From positions 70,150,465-70,214,464 of the forward strand of contig OW799236.1 of the NCBI GenBank assembly GCA_941918925.1: a stretch of 64,000 nt of DNA. The letters are read 5' to 3'. A program made the translations under genes and the position numbers. This document shows, in pieces, positions 48,491 to 57,133 of the stretch (position 1 is the first letter of the stretch; each line of letters opens with the position of its first letter). Below the pieces are notes generated by a model. That model searched no databases and was not told where the DNA came from. It saw only the letters and a program-made list of their open reading frames with translations. The stretch comes from Phyto melanocephala (taxonomy: Eukaryota > Arthropoda > Insecta > Diptera > Rhinophoridae).

Positions 48491-49026
48491 AGTTAATACC
48501 CCTAATGTTCTACCACTCAATTCGTGGAATCGTAAAATACAAAGTCATTAATTTCTAAAATAAAAGATTTCCCACACTGCCCCAATTTAAAAGGCATAAT
48601 CTTTCACTGCACCTTTTGCCAGACTAATTTCCCAGAATTCAGGAAATCAGTCTGCACATGCTGTCAACGTATTTCACAACAATATTCTATTTCTTATTTC
48701 TCGTTTAATAAATTCCAACTAATTTTACAGTATTTTATTTTTTATTCTCATTTAATAAATTCCAACTAATTTTACAATATTTTATTTTTTATTCTCATTT
48801 AATAAATTCCAACTAATTTTACAGTATTTTATTTTTTATTCTCATTTAATAAATTCCAACTAATTTTAAGTCTTTCCCAACACATTGTGCCCCAATCATT
48901 ATTGTAATTTTTTTGCTGACGATACGTCTACATTGTTTACCGTTTTTAATTATAAAATAAAGTTTATGGACTACACTATTCAGTCGTAGTCAAGTACTCG
49001 AAAAACAAACGTTAATTTATTTAACT
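48491..49026 (+). repeat. Left long terminal repeat (536 bp)
   Basis: It starts AGTTAA and ends TTAACT, a perfect 6-base inverted repeat. It contains four units of a 47-base repeat (starts 48,704, 48,751, 48,798, 48,845; the last partial), an AATAAA at 48,956 and a TATA/initiator pair. The right LTR is 47 bases shorter because it has three units. Otherwise the two read the same by eye, which indicates a recent insertion. Confidence 0.9.
48951..48985 (+). promoter_or_regulatory. LTR core promoter: TATA box and initiator
   Basis: TATAAAA at 48,951 and TCAGTC at 48,980-48,985 are spaced so that the A of the initiator is 31 bases after the first T of the TATA box, the expected insect arrangement. 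The likely transcript start is 48,982. The matching pair in the right LTR (initiator 56,535-56,540) would mark the R region. AATAAA at 56,511-56,516 lies about 25 bases before it and would serve 3' end formation. Confidence 0.6.
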
Positions 49027-49038
49027 GGCGCCCAACGT
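49026..49038 (+). promoter_or_regulatory. Primer-binding site (tRNA-Lys type)
   Basis: TGGCGCCCAACGT directly at the end of the left LTR matches the complement of a lysine tRNA 3' end as used by gypsy-like and lentiviral elements. Its first T is shared with the LTR terminus. Confidence 0.7.
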
Positions 49039-49683
49039 AAAATAAAATATTGTGTGTAAGTGTGAACTAGAGAACCTTAGTAAAAGTGATGAAAAGGATT
49101 AATTCTCGGTCACCAACATTTTCAAAAATTAAAACTTTAATAAAAATAAAAGACTAAACTCTGAACTAAATGAAAGAAGTTAAAATACATTTTTATAAAC
49201 TAAAACTTTGAATTAATGAAAAAGTGAATAAATAAAAGAACGTTAAAATAAATCCTCCTTATATTAACTAAAAGAAAACGCTAAAATTATAAAAATAAAA
49301 AAGAAACACCAAATAAGAATGTTTAATTAAATTAAGGTAACATTTACCCATCTTTAGCCAAGAAATAGGAAAAAAAGGAGATTTAAAAGCTTTGAACAAT
49401 TAATATTCTCTGAAAAATCATCTACAGCAAACAAATCAACCAACAAATCGACAAAATATCTATAATACAACCATCAAAAAACCAGGCAACAACAGAATCA
49501 ACAAGCAAAACAACAAAATACCTACATCAACCCAACAAACAATAGAAGTAACAACGAGAAGTTAACAGAAACGACAACAGGATCAAGAAACAAATTAATA
49601 GACAAACCAACAAAAACATCTACATCAACCTAACTGACAAGAAACAAACAAATCAAGATGATACAGAGGATAATCATTTTAAT

Positions 49684-49689
49684 GTAAGT
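49684..49689 (+). promoter_or_regulatory. Splice donor for env mRNA
   Basis: GTAAGT at 49,684. It lies 26 bases after an ATG at 49,658 that in unspliced RNA opens only a 9-codon frame. Joining to the acceptor ending at 54,612 continues that ATG in frame into env. The intron is 4,929 bases. Confidence 0.6.
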
Positions 49690-49915
49690 TAAGTAAAACT
49701 TTGAGCTAAGATTATAAATGTAAACTATCTTTTTAAGAAACGTGAAAATCAAAATTAAGTCTAAATTAAACTTAAGAATTTTGTAGACAAAAAATTACAT
49801 TTTCGAATAGTCTTAACAAGGAAAGCAAGTGCAGATTTTCTGAGTAAAAAACATAAACTTCAAACCGAAAGAATAGGTTTATAACTCTGAGTGTAAGAAA
49901 AAGTTCCCCAAACTT

Positions 49916-50107
49916 ATGTCCGACTCTAGTTACGACACAGACGGATCTACGACGGAACCTTTGGACTGGATAACCTCCTCGGGGGATTCAGGAGTAGAGT
50001 ACGATAGCAGACGAACTGAGACTAGACGAAAAGTACCCCTAAGTAGAGAACGAAGACATTTTTATTATAATTTACGCCAACAGAGACTAAACGACCAAAA
50101 TGGCTAA
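49916..50107 (+). CDS. 63-codon frame upstream of gag, function unknown
   Basis: A complete frame starting MSDSSYDTDGSTTEPLDW. It is acidic and serine/threonine-rich in the first half and basic (ETRRKVPLSRERR) in the second, with no recognised domain. Its stop codon TAA (50,105-50,107) lies just after the gag ATG (50,100), so the frames overlap by 8 bases, with gag in the +1 frame relative to it. Such an overlap could allow termination-reinitiation to start gag, or the frame could be an N-terminal gag extension reached by frameshift. Composition resembles the following coding region more than the AT-rich leader, which favours a real peptide. Confidence 0.55.
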   Translation: MSDSSYDTDGSTTEPLDWITSSGDSGVEYDSRRTETRRKVPLSRERRHFYYNLRQQRLNDQNG

Positions 50108-51479
50108 TCCAAATAACCTCATCAGACCCCCGGTTATAAATCCCAATCAGGCTCCGGGAAACCAGGTACCTAACCACCTGGGTATAACTGCAGAGATAGA
50201 AGCACGAATCATTAACTTAGTTAGAAGAACTTATGAAGAGGAACAACAGGCTAGAAATAGGGAAGAGATAGTAGTAGATCAGGGAATAGACATACGATAC
50301 AACAACGATCTAACGGATCTGGACAAGATTCCAGACATAGTAAAATGTCTTAGAGATTTCTCTGGGAACCCGATAGAATTCGGATCCTGGAAGAAAAGTG
50401 TGGAAAGAGTCCTTAGGATTTATGACTCACTCAAGGGAACGCCTAAATACTTCGGAATACTGAACGTCGTAAGAAACAAAATTACGGGCAACGCGGATAT
50501 TGCACTGGAGTCCTATAACACTCCATTAAATTGGGACTGCATCATAAGATGCCTTACTACACATTACGCGGACAAGAGGGACTTAGGAACACTGGAATAC
50601 CAAATGTCTTCCATGACACAGGGTAATAATTCAGTACAGGACTTTTACAAGGAAATTTACGCCCATCTGTCTCTGATATTAAATAAAATCGCGTGTATGG
50701 AGGAAAGCGAGGCATCCATTAACCTTTTAACAGGAACGTACCGCAACAAGGCTCTGGATACCTTCATAAGAGGACTTAGAGGCGACTTGCCAAGACTTCT
50801 AGGAATAAGAGAACCTTCTGACTTACACGAAGCTCTGCACCTATGCCTAAAATTAGAAAACCAACAGCTTAGGACTCAGTATGCAATCAATACTACCAGG
50901 TCACCCCCAATTCCACAACGCAAACCCGATAACCATAATCGGAACCGAACTTTTTACCCCCAATTATCTCATTTGCCCCATATACCACGCTATCAGACAA
51001 ACTATGCCAATCAAAACGATTTGCGAAGATTCAACACACAGGCAACACCCATGAATACTAATAGATATTTCAACTCACAGATAACCCAAAATCAACCGTT
51101 TCCATTCAGAAACAACTACCAAATTCCACCTAGACCTATTCAACAAAAACCGCCAGTTCCAATGGAGGTAGACTCATCTTTAAGATCAAAAATGGTAAAT
51201 TACATGAATAGGCCAGCCCCAAATAACGAGAGGTTTTCAGGCGTAAGACCACTGCCACCATCGGCACAGGTACATCGTCCGGCAAAGCTACAAAGGATCA
51301 ATAATATCGAAGCAAGCAATACAGAAACAGGTCCAAACGACGAATTAACAAACGACAGTCTGGAAATGGAACGGGTAAATGAATCAGATGAGGAACCGAC
51401 CGAGTACATAGAACAGTATTTCGGACAAGAGGATAACGGACAAATAAACGAGTATTCTGACATACATTTTTTAGACTAA
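50100..51479 (+). CDS. gag: Gag structural polyprotein
   Basis: 459 codons, intact. The central part (roughly residues 60-260) fits a retrotransposon capsid: IVKCLRDFSGNPIEFGSWKK near the start of the domain, then a long helical region with EYQMSSMTQGNNSVQDFYKE. The C-terminal third is proline-, asparagine- and glutamine-rich with scattered arginines, then an acidic end. There is no CCHC zinc knuckle, in line with gypsy-group errantiviruses. Gag packages the RNA into particles in the cytoplasm. The ATG at 50,100 is chosen because it is the first in frame and overlaps the preceding frame's stop. The last codons include the slippery site for pol expression. Confidence 0.9.
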   Translation: MANPNNLIRPPVINPNQAPGNQVPNHLGITAEIEARIINLVRRTYEEEQQARNREEIVVDQGIDIRYNNDLTDLDKIPDIVKCLRDFSGNPIEFGSWKKSVERVLRIYDSLKGTPKYFGILNVVRNKITGNADIALESYNTPLNWDCIIRCLTTHYADKRDLGTLEYQMSSMTQGNNSVQDFYKEIYAHLSLILNKIACMEESEASINLLTGTYRNKALDTFIRGLRGDLPRLLGIREPSDLHEALHLCLKLENQQLRTQYAINTTRSPPIPQRKPDNHNRNRTFYPQLSHLPHIPRYQTNYANQNDLRRFNTQATPMNTNRYFNSQITQNQPFPFRNNYQIPPRPIQQKPPVPMEVDSSLRSKMVNYMNRPAPNNERFSGVRPLPPSAQVHRPAKLQRINNIEASNTETGPNDELTNDSLEMERVNESDEEPTEYIEQYFGQEDNGQINEYSDIHFLD

Positions 51480-54400
51480 CTTACTCTACTTTACCATATT
51501 TCGAGTGCAAGACAGCTGACGGACAAATTCTCAAATTTTTAATAGACACGGGATCCAATAAAAATTACATCCAGGGCTCTCTCATAAGAGAGCCAATTGA
51601 GAATGAAATTCCTTTCCTAGCTAACTCTGTTGGCGGAAAGGTTGCGATAACACACCACGCGTTCATTAACTTATTCGGTATTCGATCGGAGAATCTAAAA
51701 TTCTTTATATTACCTAATCTGAAATCGTTCCATGGTATACTTGGCAACGACAGCCTAAAAAAACTTAACGCTATAATTTTTACTGCGAAAAACTTAATGC
51801 TAATTAGAAATTCAATAAAGATTCGCATAAAACAACAGTTATCCCAATCAGTAAATGCCATAGACATCAGAACGGACCATTTAACGGACAACCAGGGACA
51901 TAGGCTAAGATCAATCTGCCGAAAATATTCAAATCTTTTCTCAGACCCGGACGAAAAACTAACCTTCATCACTACGGTAAAGGCAGAAATAAGGACAACT
52001 ATCGATACACCGATATATTCAAGACATTACCCTTACCCGATGGCAATGAAAGACGCTGTCGAGGAACATATTCGGAAACACCTCGACCATAATATAATCC
52101 GACCTTCTAAATCTCCATATAACGCTCCAGTTTGGGTTGTCCCAAAAAAAATGAATGCTTCAGGAATTAAGGAAAGTAGAATGGTTATAGACTTTAGAAA
52201 ACTCAATGAAGTCACCATTCCCGATAGATACCCGATACCGGAAATTAATGAAGTCCTTGCCCAACTTGGCAGCAACAAATGGTTTTCCGTTATTGACTTA
52301 AAGAGCGGTTTTCACCAAATTAGCCTTAAAGAAGAGGATATGGAAAAGACAGCATTTTCAGTTAATAATGCGAAATACGAATTCACTCGACTACCATTTG
52401 GCCTTAGGAACTCGCCTGCGATCTTTCAAAGAGCTTTGGACGACATTCTGAGAGAACATATAGGAAATAAATGTTACGTATACATAGATGACATCATAAT
52501 CTTCGGTAAAGACGAACAAACTCACTTTGACAACTTAGAAGCAATCTTTGACACCCTACAAAAAGCCAACGTAAAAGTCCAACTCAACAAATGCGAGTTT
52601 TTAAAAAAAGAAGTCGAATATCTAGGCTTTATCATATCCACGGAGGGTATGAAAACTAACCCCGCCAAAGTTAAAGCTATCCAAACATTAAAACCCCCAA
52701 CTAATATAAAAGAGCTAAGATCATTCCTAGGAATGTCAGGCTTCTATAGGCGCTTTATCAAGGACTATGCGAAAATCGCGAAACCCCTTACCTCACTTTT
52801 AAGAGGGGAGGAGGGACGCATGTCCAAAAAAATGTCATCAAGGATCCCTATAAGTCTAAATAGCGATGCCTTAGAGGCTTTCAATAAGATAAAACGCACT
52901 CTGGCATCAGAGGACGTTATGCTTTCCTTTCCTTACTTCGACCGGGAATTCCATCTGACAACTGATGCCTCCAATTACGCGATCGGCGCTGTTCTAGAAC
53001 AAGATGGAAAACCTATCACCTTTATTTCAAGAACACTTAGCAAATGCGAAGAACACTACGCCACTAATGAAAAGGAAATGCTCGCCATAATTTGGGCCCT
53101 AAAATCCCTAAGGAACTACCTGTACGGAGCGTCTACAATAAAGATCTTTACCGACCACCAGCCCTTAACCTACGCACTCAGCAACAGGAATACGAATAGC
53201 AAACTCAAGCGTTGGAAGGCCATCTTGGAGGAATACAATTACGAACTGAGATACAAACCTGGTAGCAATAATATCGTAGCCGATGCACTCTCTAGACCAA
53301 CACAAATCAACTCTCTGACACCTACCCAACATAGCGACGAAAGTTCATACCATAACCTAATACCTTTCTCGGATACTCCCATTAATGTTTTCAAAAACCA
53401 ACTTATAATTTCGACTGGCGACCCCTCATACAAATTTGAAATAGTATTCCCTACTTACCACCGACACATTATAACCGACACAGACTTCACGAAGGATAAA
53501 TTGAAATTATTATTAGGGAAATATTTGAACCCATCAGTGACAAACGCTATCAGGACAGAAGACCGTATTTTAGGGAAAATTCAGGACATCTACGCCGGAC
53601 ATTTCGGACAATATAAAATCAGGTATACCAGAATAATGGTAAAGGACCTGATATCTGACACAGAACAGCAGACAGAGATATTAAACGAACATAGAAGAGC
53701 ACACCGACACGCGAAGGAGAACAAAACTCAACTCTTACAGAAATTCTATTTCCCACAAATGCAAGCCAAAATATCCAGAATAGTTAAACAGTGCAAAATT
53801 TGTCAGGAGAACAAATACGAAAGACATCCGAGCAAGGCAGTCCTGAAACATACCCCATTACCAGAGTACCCAGGACAATTTATTCATCTCGACCTATACC
53901 ATACGAATAATAGAATCATTCTGACCGCAATAGATAAATTCTCAAAGTACGCACAGGCTAGAATTATTAAATCAAGGGCAACCGAGGACATCAAGGGACC
54001 ACTGCAGGAATTACTAATTTCTTTCGGAACACCCGAAAATATAGTGATAGATAATGAGAAATCTTTAAATTCCTCTGTCATTACCTTTATGCTGGAAGAT
54101 CAGTTGGGAATAAAAATTTACCGCACTCCTCCATATACTAGCACAGTAAATGGACAGGTAGAGCGCTTTCATTCCACATTGACGGAAATAATGAGATGCC
54201 TTAATGCCGAAAAAATTTACAATTCTTTTGAAGACCTTTTACACAATTCCCTTAATAAATATAATCATTCCATACACTCAACTATAAACAGAAGACCTAT
54301 AGACGCATTTTTCGGAGGAGCTTGTACTGACCCTTCTCAACGGGAAAAGGACAGACTCCTAATCACGAGAAGGATATTAGGGAAACAGGAAAAGGACCTT

Positions 54401-54592
54401 AGGACTCACAATAAAAACAGAACGGAAATAAGGACTTATAGGCTAGGCGAAGCTATTTTTGTAAAGGGCAATAAAAGAATAGGCAATAAACTAACTCCGA
54501 GATACAAACAGGAAATAGTCAAAGAGGACAAGGGGGGAACTGTCCTAACCGAATCAGGAAGAATAATTCATGGGAATTTAATAAGGAGTTAA
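51461..54592 (+). CDS. pol: Pol polyprotein: protease, RT, RNase H, integrase
   Basis: Open from 51,461 (after a TGA) to the stop at 54,592, about 1,043 codons, in the -1 frame relative to gag and overlapping its end by 19 bases. Protease: LIDTGS with the catalytic aspartate near residue 29. Reverse transcriptase: VIDFRKLN, then YVYIDDIIIFG near residue 343 (catalytic YxDD). RNase H: LTTDASNYAIGAVL near residue 500 and HYATNEKEMLAI. Integrase: HRRAHRHAKENK..CKICQENK (zinc-binding HHCC, residues about 745-785), then the aspartates of IHLDLYH and VIDNEKS and the glutamate of NGQVERFHS. It is expressed as Gag-Pol by -1 frameshifting, not from its first methionine at 51,797. No inactivating change was seen. 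Confidence 0.93.
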   Translation, partial: HTFFRLTYSTLPYFECKTADGQILKFLIDTGSNKNYIQGSLIREPIENEIPFLANSVGGKVAITHHAFINLFGIRSENLKFFILPNLKSFHGILGNDSLKKLNAIIFTAKNLMLIRNSIKIRIKQQLSQSVNAIDIRTDHLTDNQGHRLRSICRKYSNLFSDPDEKLTFITTVKAEIRTTIDTPIYSRHYPYPMAMKDAVEEHIRKHLDHNIIRPSKSPYNAPVWVVPKKMNASGIKESRMVIDFRKLNEVTIPDRYPIPEINEVLAQLGSNKWFSVIDLKSGFHQISLKEEDMEKTAFSVNNAKYEFTRLPFGLRNSPAIFQRALDDILREHIGNKCYVYIDDIIIFGKDEQTHFDNLEAIFDTLQKANVKVQLNKCEFLKKEVEYLGFIISTEGMKTNPAKVKAIQTLKPPTNIKELRSFLGMSGFYRRFIKDYAKIAKPLTSLLRGEEGRMSKKMSSRIPISLNSDALEAFNKIKRTLASEDVMLSFPYFDREFHLTTDASNYAIGAVLEQDGKPITFISRTLSKCEEHYATNEKEMLAIIWALKSLRNYLYGASTIKIFTDHQPLTYALSNRNTNSKLKRWKAILEEYNYELRYKPGSNNIVADALSRPTQINSLTPTQHSDESSYHNLIPFSDTPINVFKNQLIISTGDPSYKFEIVFPTYHRHIITDTDFTKDKLKLLLGKYLNPSVTNAIRTEDRILGKIQDIYAGHFGQYKIRYTRIMVKDLISDTEQQTEILNEHRRAHRHAKENKTQLLQKFYFPQMQAKISRIVKQCKICQENKYERHPSKAVLKHTPLPEYPGQFIHLDLYHTNNRIILTAIDKFSKYAQARIIKSRATEDIKGPLQELLISFGTPENIVIDNEKSLNSSVITFMLEDQLGIKIYRTPPYTSTVNGQVERFHSTLTEIMRCLNAEKIYNSFEDLLHNSLNKYNHSIHSTINRRPIDAFFGGACTDPSQREKDRLLITRRILGKQEKDLRTHNKNRTEIRTYRLGEAIFVKGNKRIGNKLTPRYKQEIVKEDKGGTVLTESGRIIHGNLIRS
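51467..51473 (+). promoter_or_regulatory. -1 ribosomal frameshift site TTTTTTA
   Basis: In the gag frame the codons are TTT TTA preceded by T, the canonical X XXY YYZ arrangement. It lies inside the 19-base gag/pol overlap (51,461-51,479), the only place where a -1 shift can join the two frames. A downstream stimulatory structure was not modelled. Confidence 0.8.
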
Positions 54593-54595
54593 CCC

Positions 54596-56083
54596 ATGCT
54601 ATTTTGTTACAGGGCAACAATCGCTTTGACCAGACCAGAGACCCAGATCTTAGACTACTCGAACTCGCAGGTTATAGCTACAGAGACAGGACAGTCAAAA
54701 TTAGCCATCGGAACCTTCAGGATACTACACGTTATCGATCTGGAACAATATAACCGTACATTGACCAATATTGAGGAGACAATTAAGAGGGACATTACCA
54801 GAAAAGACTCCAGCTATTCCTTTCTCATACACGAAGTAAGCTCGGCGAGGAAGATCCTTAATGAACTAAGACCCAGACGTTCGGCTAGATCTATAGACGC
54901 TTTGGGGACTGTTTGGAAATGGATCGCTGGGACACCGGACCACGAAGATTTCCAAATTATCTCGGACCAAACCAGGAACTTGTTACGAAATAATCAGAGG
55001 CAAATAGTTATCAATAAGGCTATTGAGGAACGACTACAGATAATGACGAACATGACGAATTCACTACTTAATACCGTTACAACCTCGGACACACTGAGGA
55101 CACTAATGGTCAAGGACGTCGAACGAAAACTGAAAATTATGAACGAAGAACTCGTGAACATTAACTATGGTATCCAATGGGCCAAGACCGGCGTTGTGAA
55201 CTCTTTCATATTTTCCAATTCTGAACTGACGATAGTAAAGGACCTTTTTACCAATCAGAGTTTGCCCTATAATAACCTAATTGAAGCTCTCGAATTTGGA
55301 GAGGTCAAAATAGGCTCAAGTAGAAACACATTAATCTTTATCATTAACTTGCCTAAAACAGAAAATACTATTTGCAAAAATTTATTCCTACGACCTGTAA
55401 GAAAAGGGAACCTCACAATCAATTTGCAATTTGAAAACGTAATTTTATGTCAAAACTCTATATTAACAATAAAAAACAAATGTAAAACTTTTAATGAAAT
55501 ATCCTTATGTAAAAGGGAAAACGTTGACAACATCACTGACACTAAATGCCTACCTAATCTCCTAACCGGAATACCGTCCGTTTGTCCGACAACAAATCAT
55601 CATCATTTGCCAATAATAGAAGAAGTTATGCCCGGGCTAGTACTGCTAAACGGATATAACGGCGTAATCGCAATAGATAAGGAAGAAATTACCCTTAACG
55701 GGACATTCCTGGTAAAATTCCATAACACCTCCATAACGATCGGGGACAAAACTTACTTTAGTAAAGAAGTAACAATGGCTCGGCCACTACCAGCGATAGT
55801 CCAAACTTCCAACAAAGCATCTTCCTACGAAGAAGTACTATCACTAAGAATGCTAGAAACCCTACATTTCAATAACTTAGAGGAGATCCGTGATCTGACT
55901 CTCAAAAGCAGGACCGCACTCTTCACGAGCCTGACCTGCCCCCTTATTATCGCTATCGGTATGATTTGCCTTTTAATAAAGAAAACGCTTCTTAAAAGAG
56001 AAACCCTGAAAATAGAAACGGTCCACGTTCATTCGGCTGACCATCAAAACCATGACCCGTCCAACGCGGACGTTGGAATTTAA
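54596..56083 (+). CDS. env: Env glycoprotein (second exon carries nearly all of it)
   Basis: 495 codons, open. A lysine/arginine cleavage motif of furin type (RPRRSAR, about residues 92-98) is followed by the conserved errantivirus/baculovirus F-like stretch ALGTVWKWIAGTPDHEDF, the expected fusion-peptide region. A hydrophobic membrane segment is near the C-terminus (about residues 440-465, PLIIAIGMICLLI), followed by a short basic tail. The ATG at 54,596 lies upstream of a good acceptor (TTTTGTTACAG, ends 54,612), so the first six codons are probably intron. The true N-terminus, with a hydrophobic leader, would come from the exon ending at 49,683. Env of this family gives surface glycoproteins in some elements. 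Described only; function not tested. Confidence 0.88.
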   Translation: MLFCYRATIALTRPETQILDYSNSQVIATETGQSKLAIGTFRILHVIDLEQYNRTLTNIEETIKRDITRKDSSYSFLIHEVSSARKILNELRPRRSARSIDALGTVWKWIAGTPDHEDFQIISDQTRNLLRNNQRQIVINKAIEERLQIMTNMTNSLLNTVTTSDTLRTLMVKDVERKLKIMNEELVNINYGIQWAKTGVVNSFIFSNSELTIVKDLFTNQSLPYNNLIEALEFGEVKIGSSRNTLIFIINLPKTENTICKNLFLRPVRKGNLTINLQFENVILCQNSILTIKNKCKTFNEISLCKRENVDNITDTKCLPNLLTGIPSVCPTTNHHHLPIIEEVMPGLVLLNGYNGVIAIDKEEITLNGTFLVKFHNTSITIGDKTYFSKEVTMARPLPAIVQTSNKASSYEEVLSLRMLETLHFNNLEEIRDLTLKSRTALFTSLTCPLIIAIGMICLLIKKTLLKRETLKIETVHVHSADHQNHDPSNADVGI

Positions 56084-56092
56084 AGGGGGAGG
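56082..56092 (+). promoter_or_regulatory. Polypurine tract
   Basis: AAAGGGGGAGG directly before the right LTR, the plus-strand primer for reverse transcription. It follows the env stop codon immediately. Confidence 0.85.
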
Positions 56093-56581
56093 AGTTAATA
56101 CCCCTAATGTTCTACCACTCAATTCGTGGAATCGTAAAATACAAAGTCATTAATTTCTAAAATAAAAGATTTCCCACACTGCCCCAATTTAAAAGGCATA
56201 ATCTTTCACTGCACCTTTTGCCAGACTAATTTCCCAGAATTCAGGAAATCAGTCTGCACATGCTGTCAACGTATTTCACAACAATATTCTATTTCTTATT
56301 TCTCGTTTAATAAATTCCAACTAATTTTACAGTATTTTATTTTTTATTCTCATTTAATAAATTCCAACTAATTTTACAGTATTTTATTTTTTATTCTCAT
56401 TTAATAAATTCCAACTAATTTTAAGTCTTTCCCAACACATTGTGCCCCAATCATTATTGTAATTTTTTTGCTGACGATACGTCTACATTGTTTACCGTTT
56501 TTAATTATAAAATAAAGTTTATGGACTACACTATTCAGTCGTAGTCAAGTACTCGAAAAACAAACGTTAATTTATTTAACT
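56093..56581 (+). repeat. Right long terminal repeat (489 bp)
   Basis: Same sequence as the left LTR by eye, except for one fewer 47-base unit (starts 56,306, 56,353, 56,400). It ends TTAACT at 56,581 and is followed by TATATA. Confidence 0.9.
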
Positions 56582-56587
56582 TATATA
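56582..56587. repeat. Target duplication of LTR element (right)
   Basis: TATATA, partner of 48,485-48,490; from here the interrupted Helitron continues. Confidence 0.8.
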
Positions 56588-56819
56588 AGAGTGAAACTTT
56601 GTCTGTGTGTTATATGAGGTACTTGCACTGGACAGATTTTTCTGAAATTTTGCGCACATATTGAGCTGTCATTACTATATAATTTCGGTGGGTTATAAAT
56701 AAAACAAGTTATAAATTTTAGCTTCTTGCACTTGACCGATTTTTCTGAAACCATGCACACATTTTAAGCTGTCAAAATGGCAGCAGTGTCACCCCCTTCA
56801 AAAACAAGTTATGATTTTC

Positions 56820-57090
56820 TGCTATTTCCACGCATTCCAATAGCTCCCACCGATTTGCCTTTCAACTTTCAGCGACTACAGTTTCCAGTTCGCCTCGCTT
56901 TCGCTATTACCATCAACAAAGCTCAAGGACAATCTCTGCGTGTTGCATGATTGAATTTGGAAACTCCATACTTTTCACATGGCCACATTGCTGTACCTCG
57001 CATGCTCCAAAGTGGAAACACCAAATAATTTGTTCGTTTTTACAGCAAATGGAAAAACCAAAAGAATTGTATACCCACTTGCATTACAAT
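56820..57090 (+). pseudogene. Helitron helicase C-terminal relic
   Basis: The plus-strand reading runs FPRIPIAPTDLPFNFQRLQF, then PVRLAFAITINKAQGQSLRV, stop, LNLETPYFSHGHIAVPRM, stop, and FVRFYSKWKNQKNCIPT. This is the last part of the Helitron PIF1-like helicase, homologous to the minus-strand relic at 39.5-39.7 kb. Two in-frame stops. It sits just inside the Helitron 3' end. Confidence 0.8.
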
Positions 57091-57133
57091 ACAAATCAAT
57101 AAAATATTATTTTTACTAGCCGGACTTGGCTAG

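Larger units (their letters stand above)
48491..56581 (+). mobile_element. Complete gypsy-group LTR element with env (errantivirus type)
   Basis: All parts of a full element are present in order: left LTR, tRNA-Lys-type primer site, 0.9-kb leader with a splice donor, 63-codon frame, gag, pol (protease, reverse transcriptase, RNase H, integrase), env, polypurine tract and right LTR, with a TATATA target duplication. Elements of this plan (gypsy, 17.6, 297, ZAM groups) are insect endogenous retroviruses. No stop or frameshift breaks gag, pol or env apart from the programmed gag/pol frame change. The copy may therefore be competent or lost function only recently. Its base composition (richer in G and C) contrasts with the AT-rich surroundings. 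Confidence 0.93.
48481..57133 (+). mobile_element. Short Helitron hosting the LTR element
   Basis: It begins A|TCTATATATA at 48,481 and, past the LTR element, resumes at the duplicated TATATA with AGAGTGAAACTTTGTCTGTG. It ends ACTAGCC..GGCTAG|T at 57,133: a perfect 7-base hairpin and a CTAG terminus between A and T. Without the LTR element it is about 560 bases. It contains two diverged repeats of a CTTGCACTxGAC..TTTTTCTGAAA unit (56,620 and 56,728) and a helicase relic. Confidence 0.75.

Noticed and set aside
51200..51463. Antisense gene within gag
   Set aside because: The minus-strand frame is a shadow of gag; similar shadows inside pol (for example 52,033-52,278 and 53,239-53,433) were dropped for the same reason.
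51797..54592. Pol starting at its first methionine
   Set aside because: The frame is open back to 51,461 and the protease active site lies upstream of 51,797; the slippery site explains expression.
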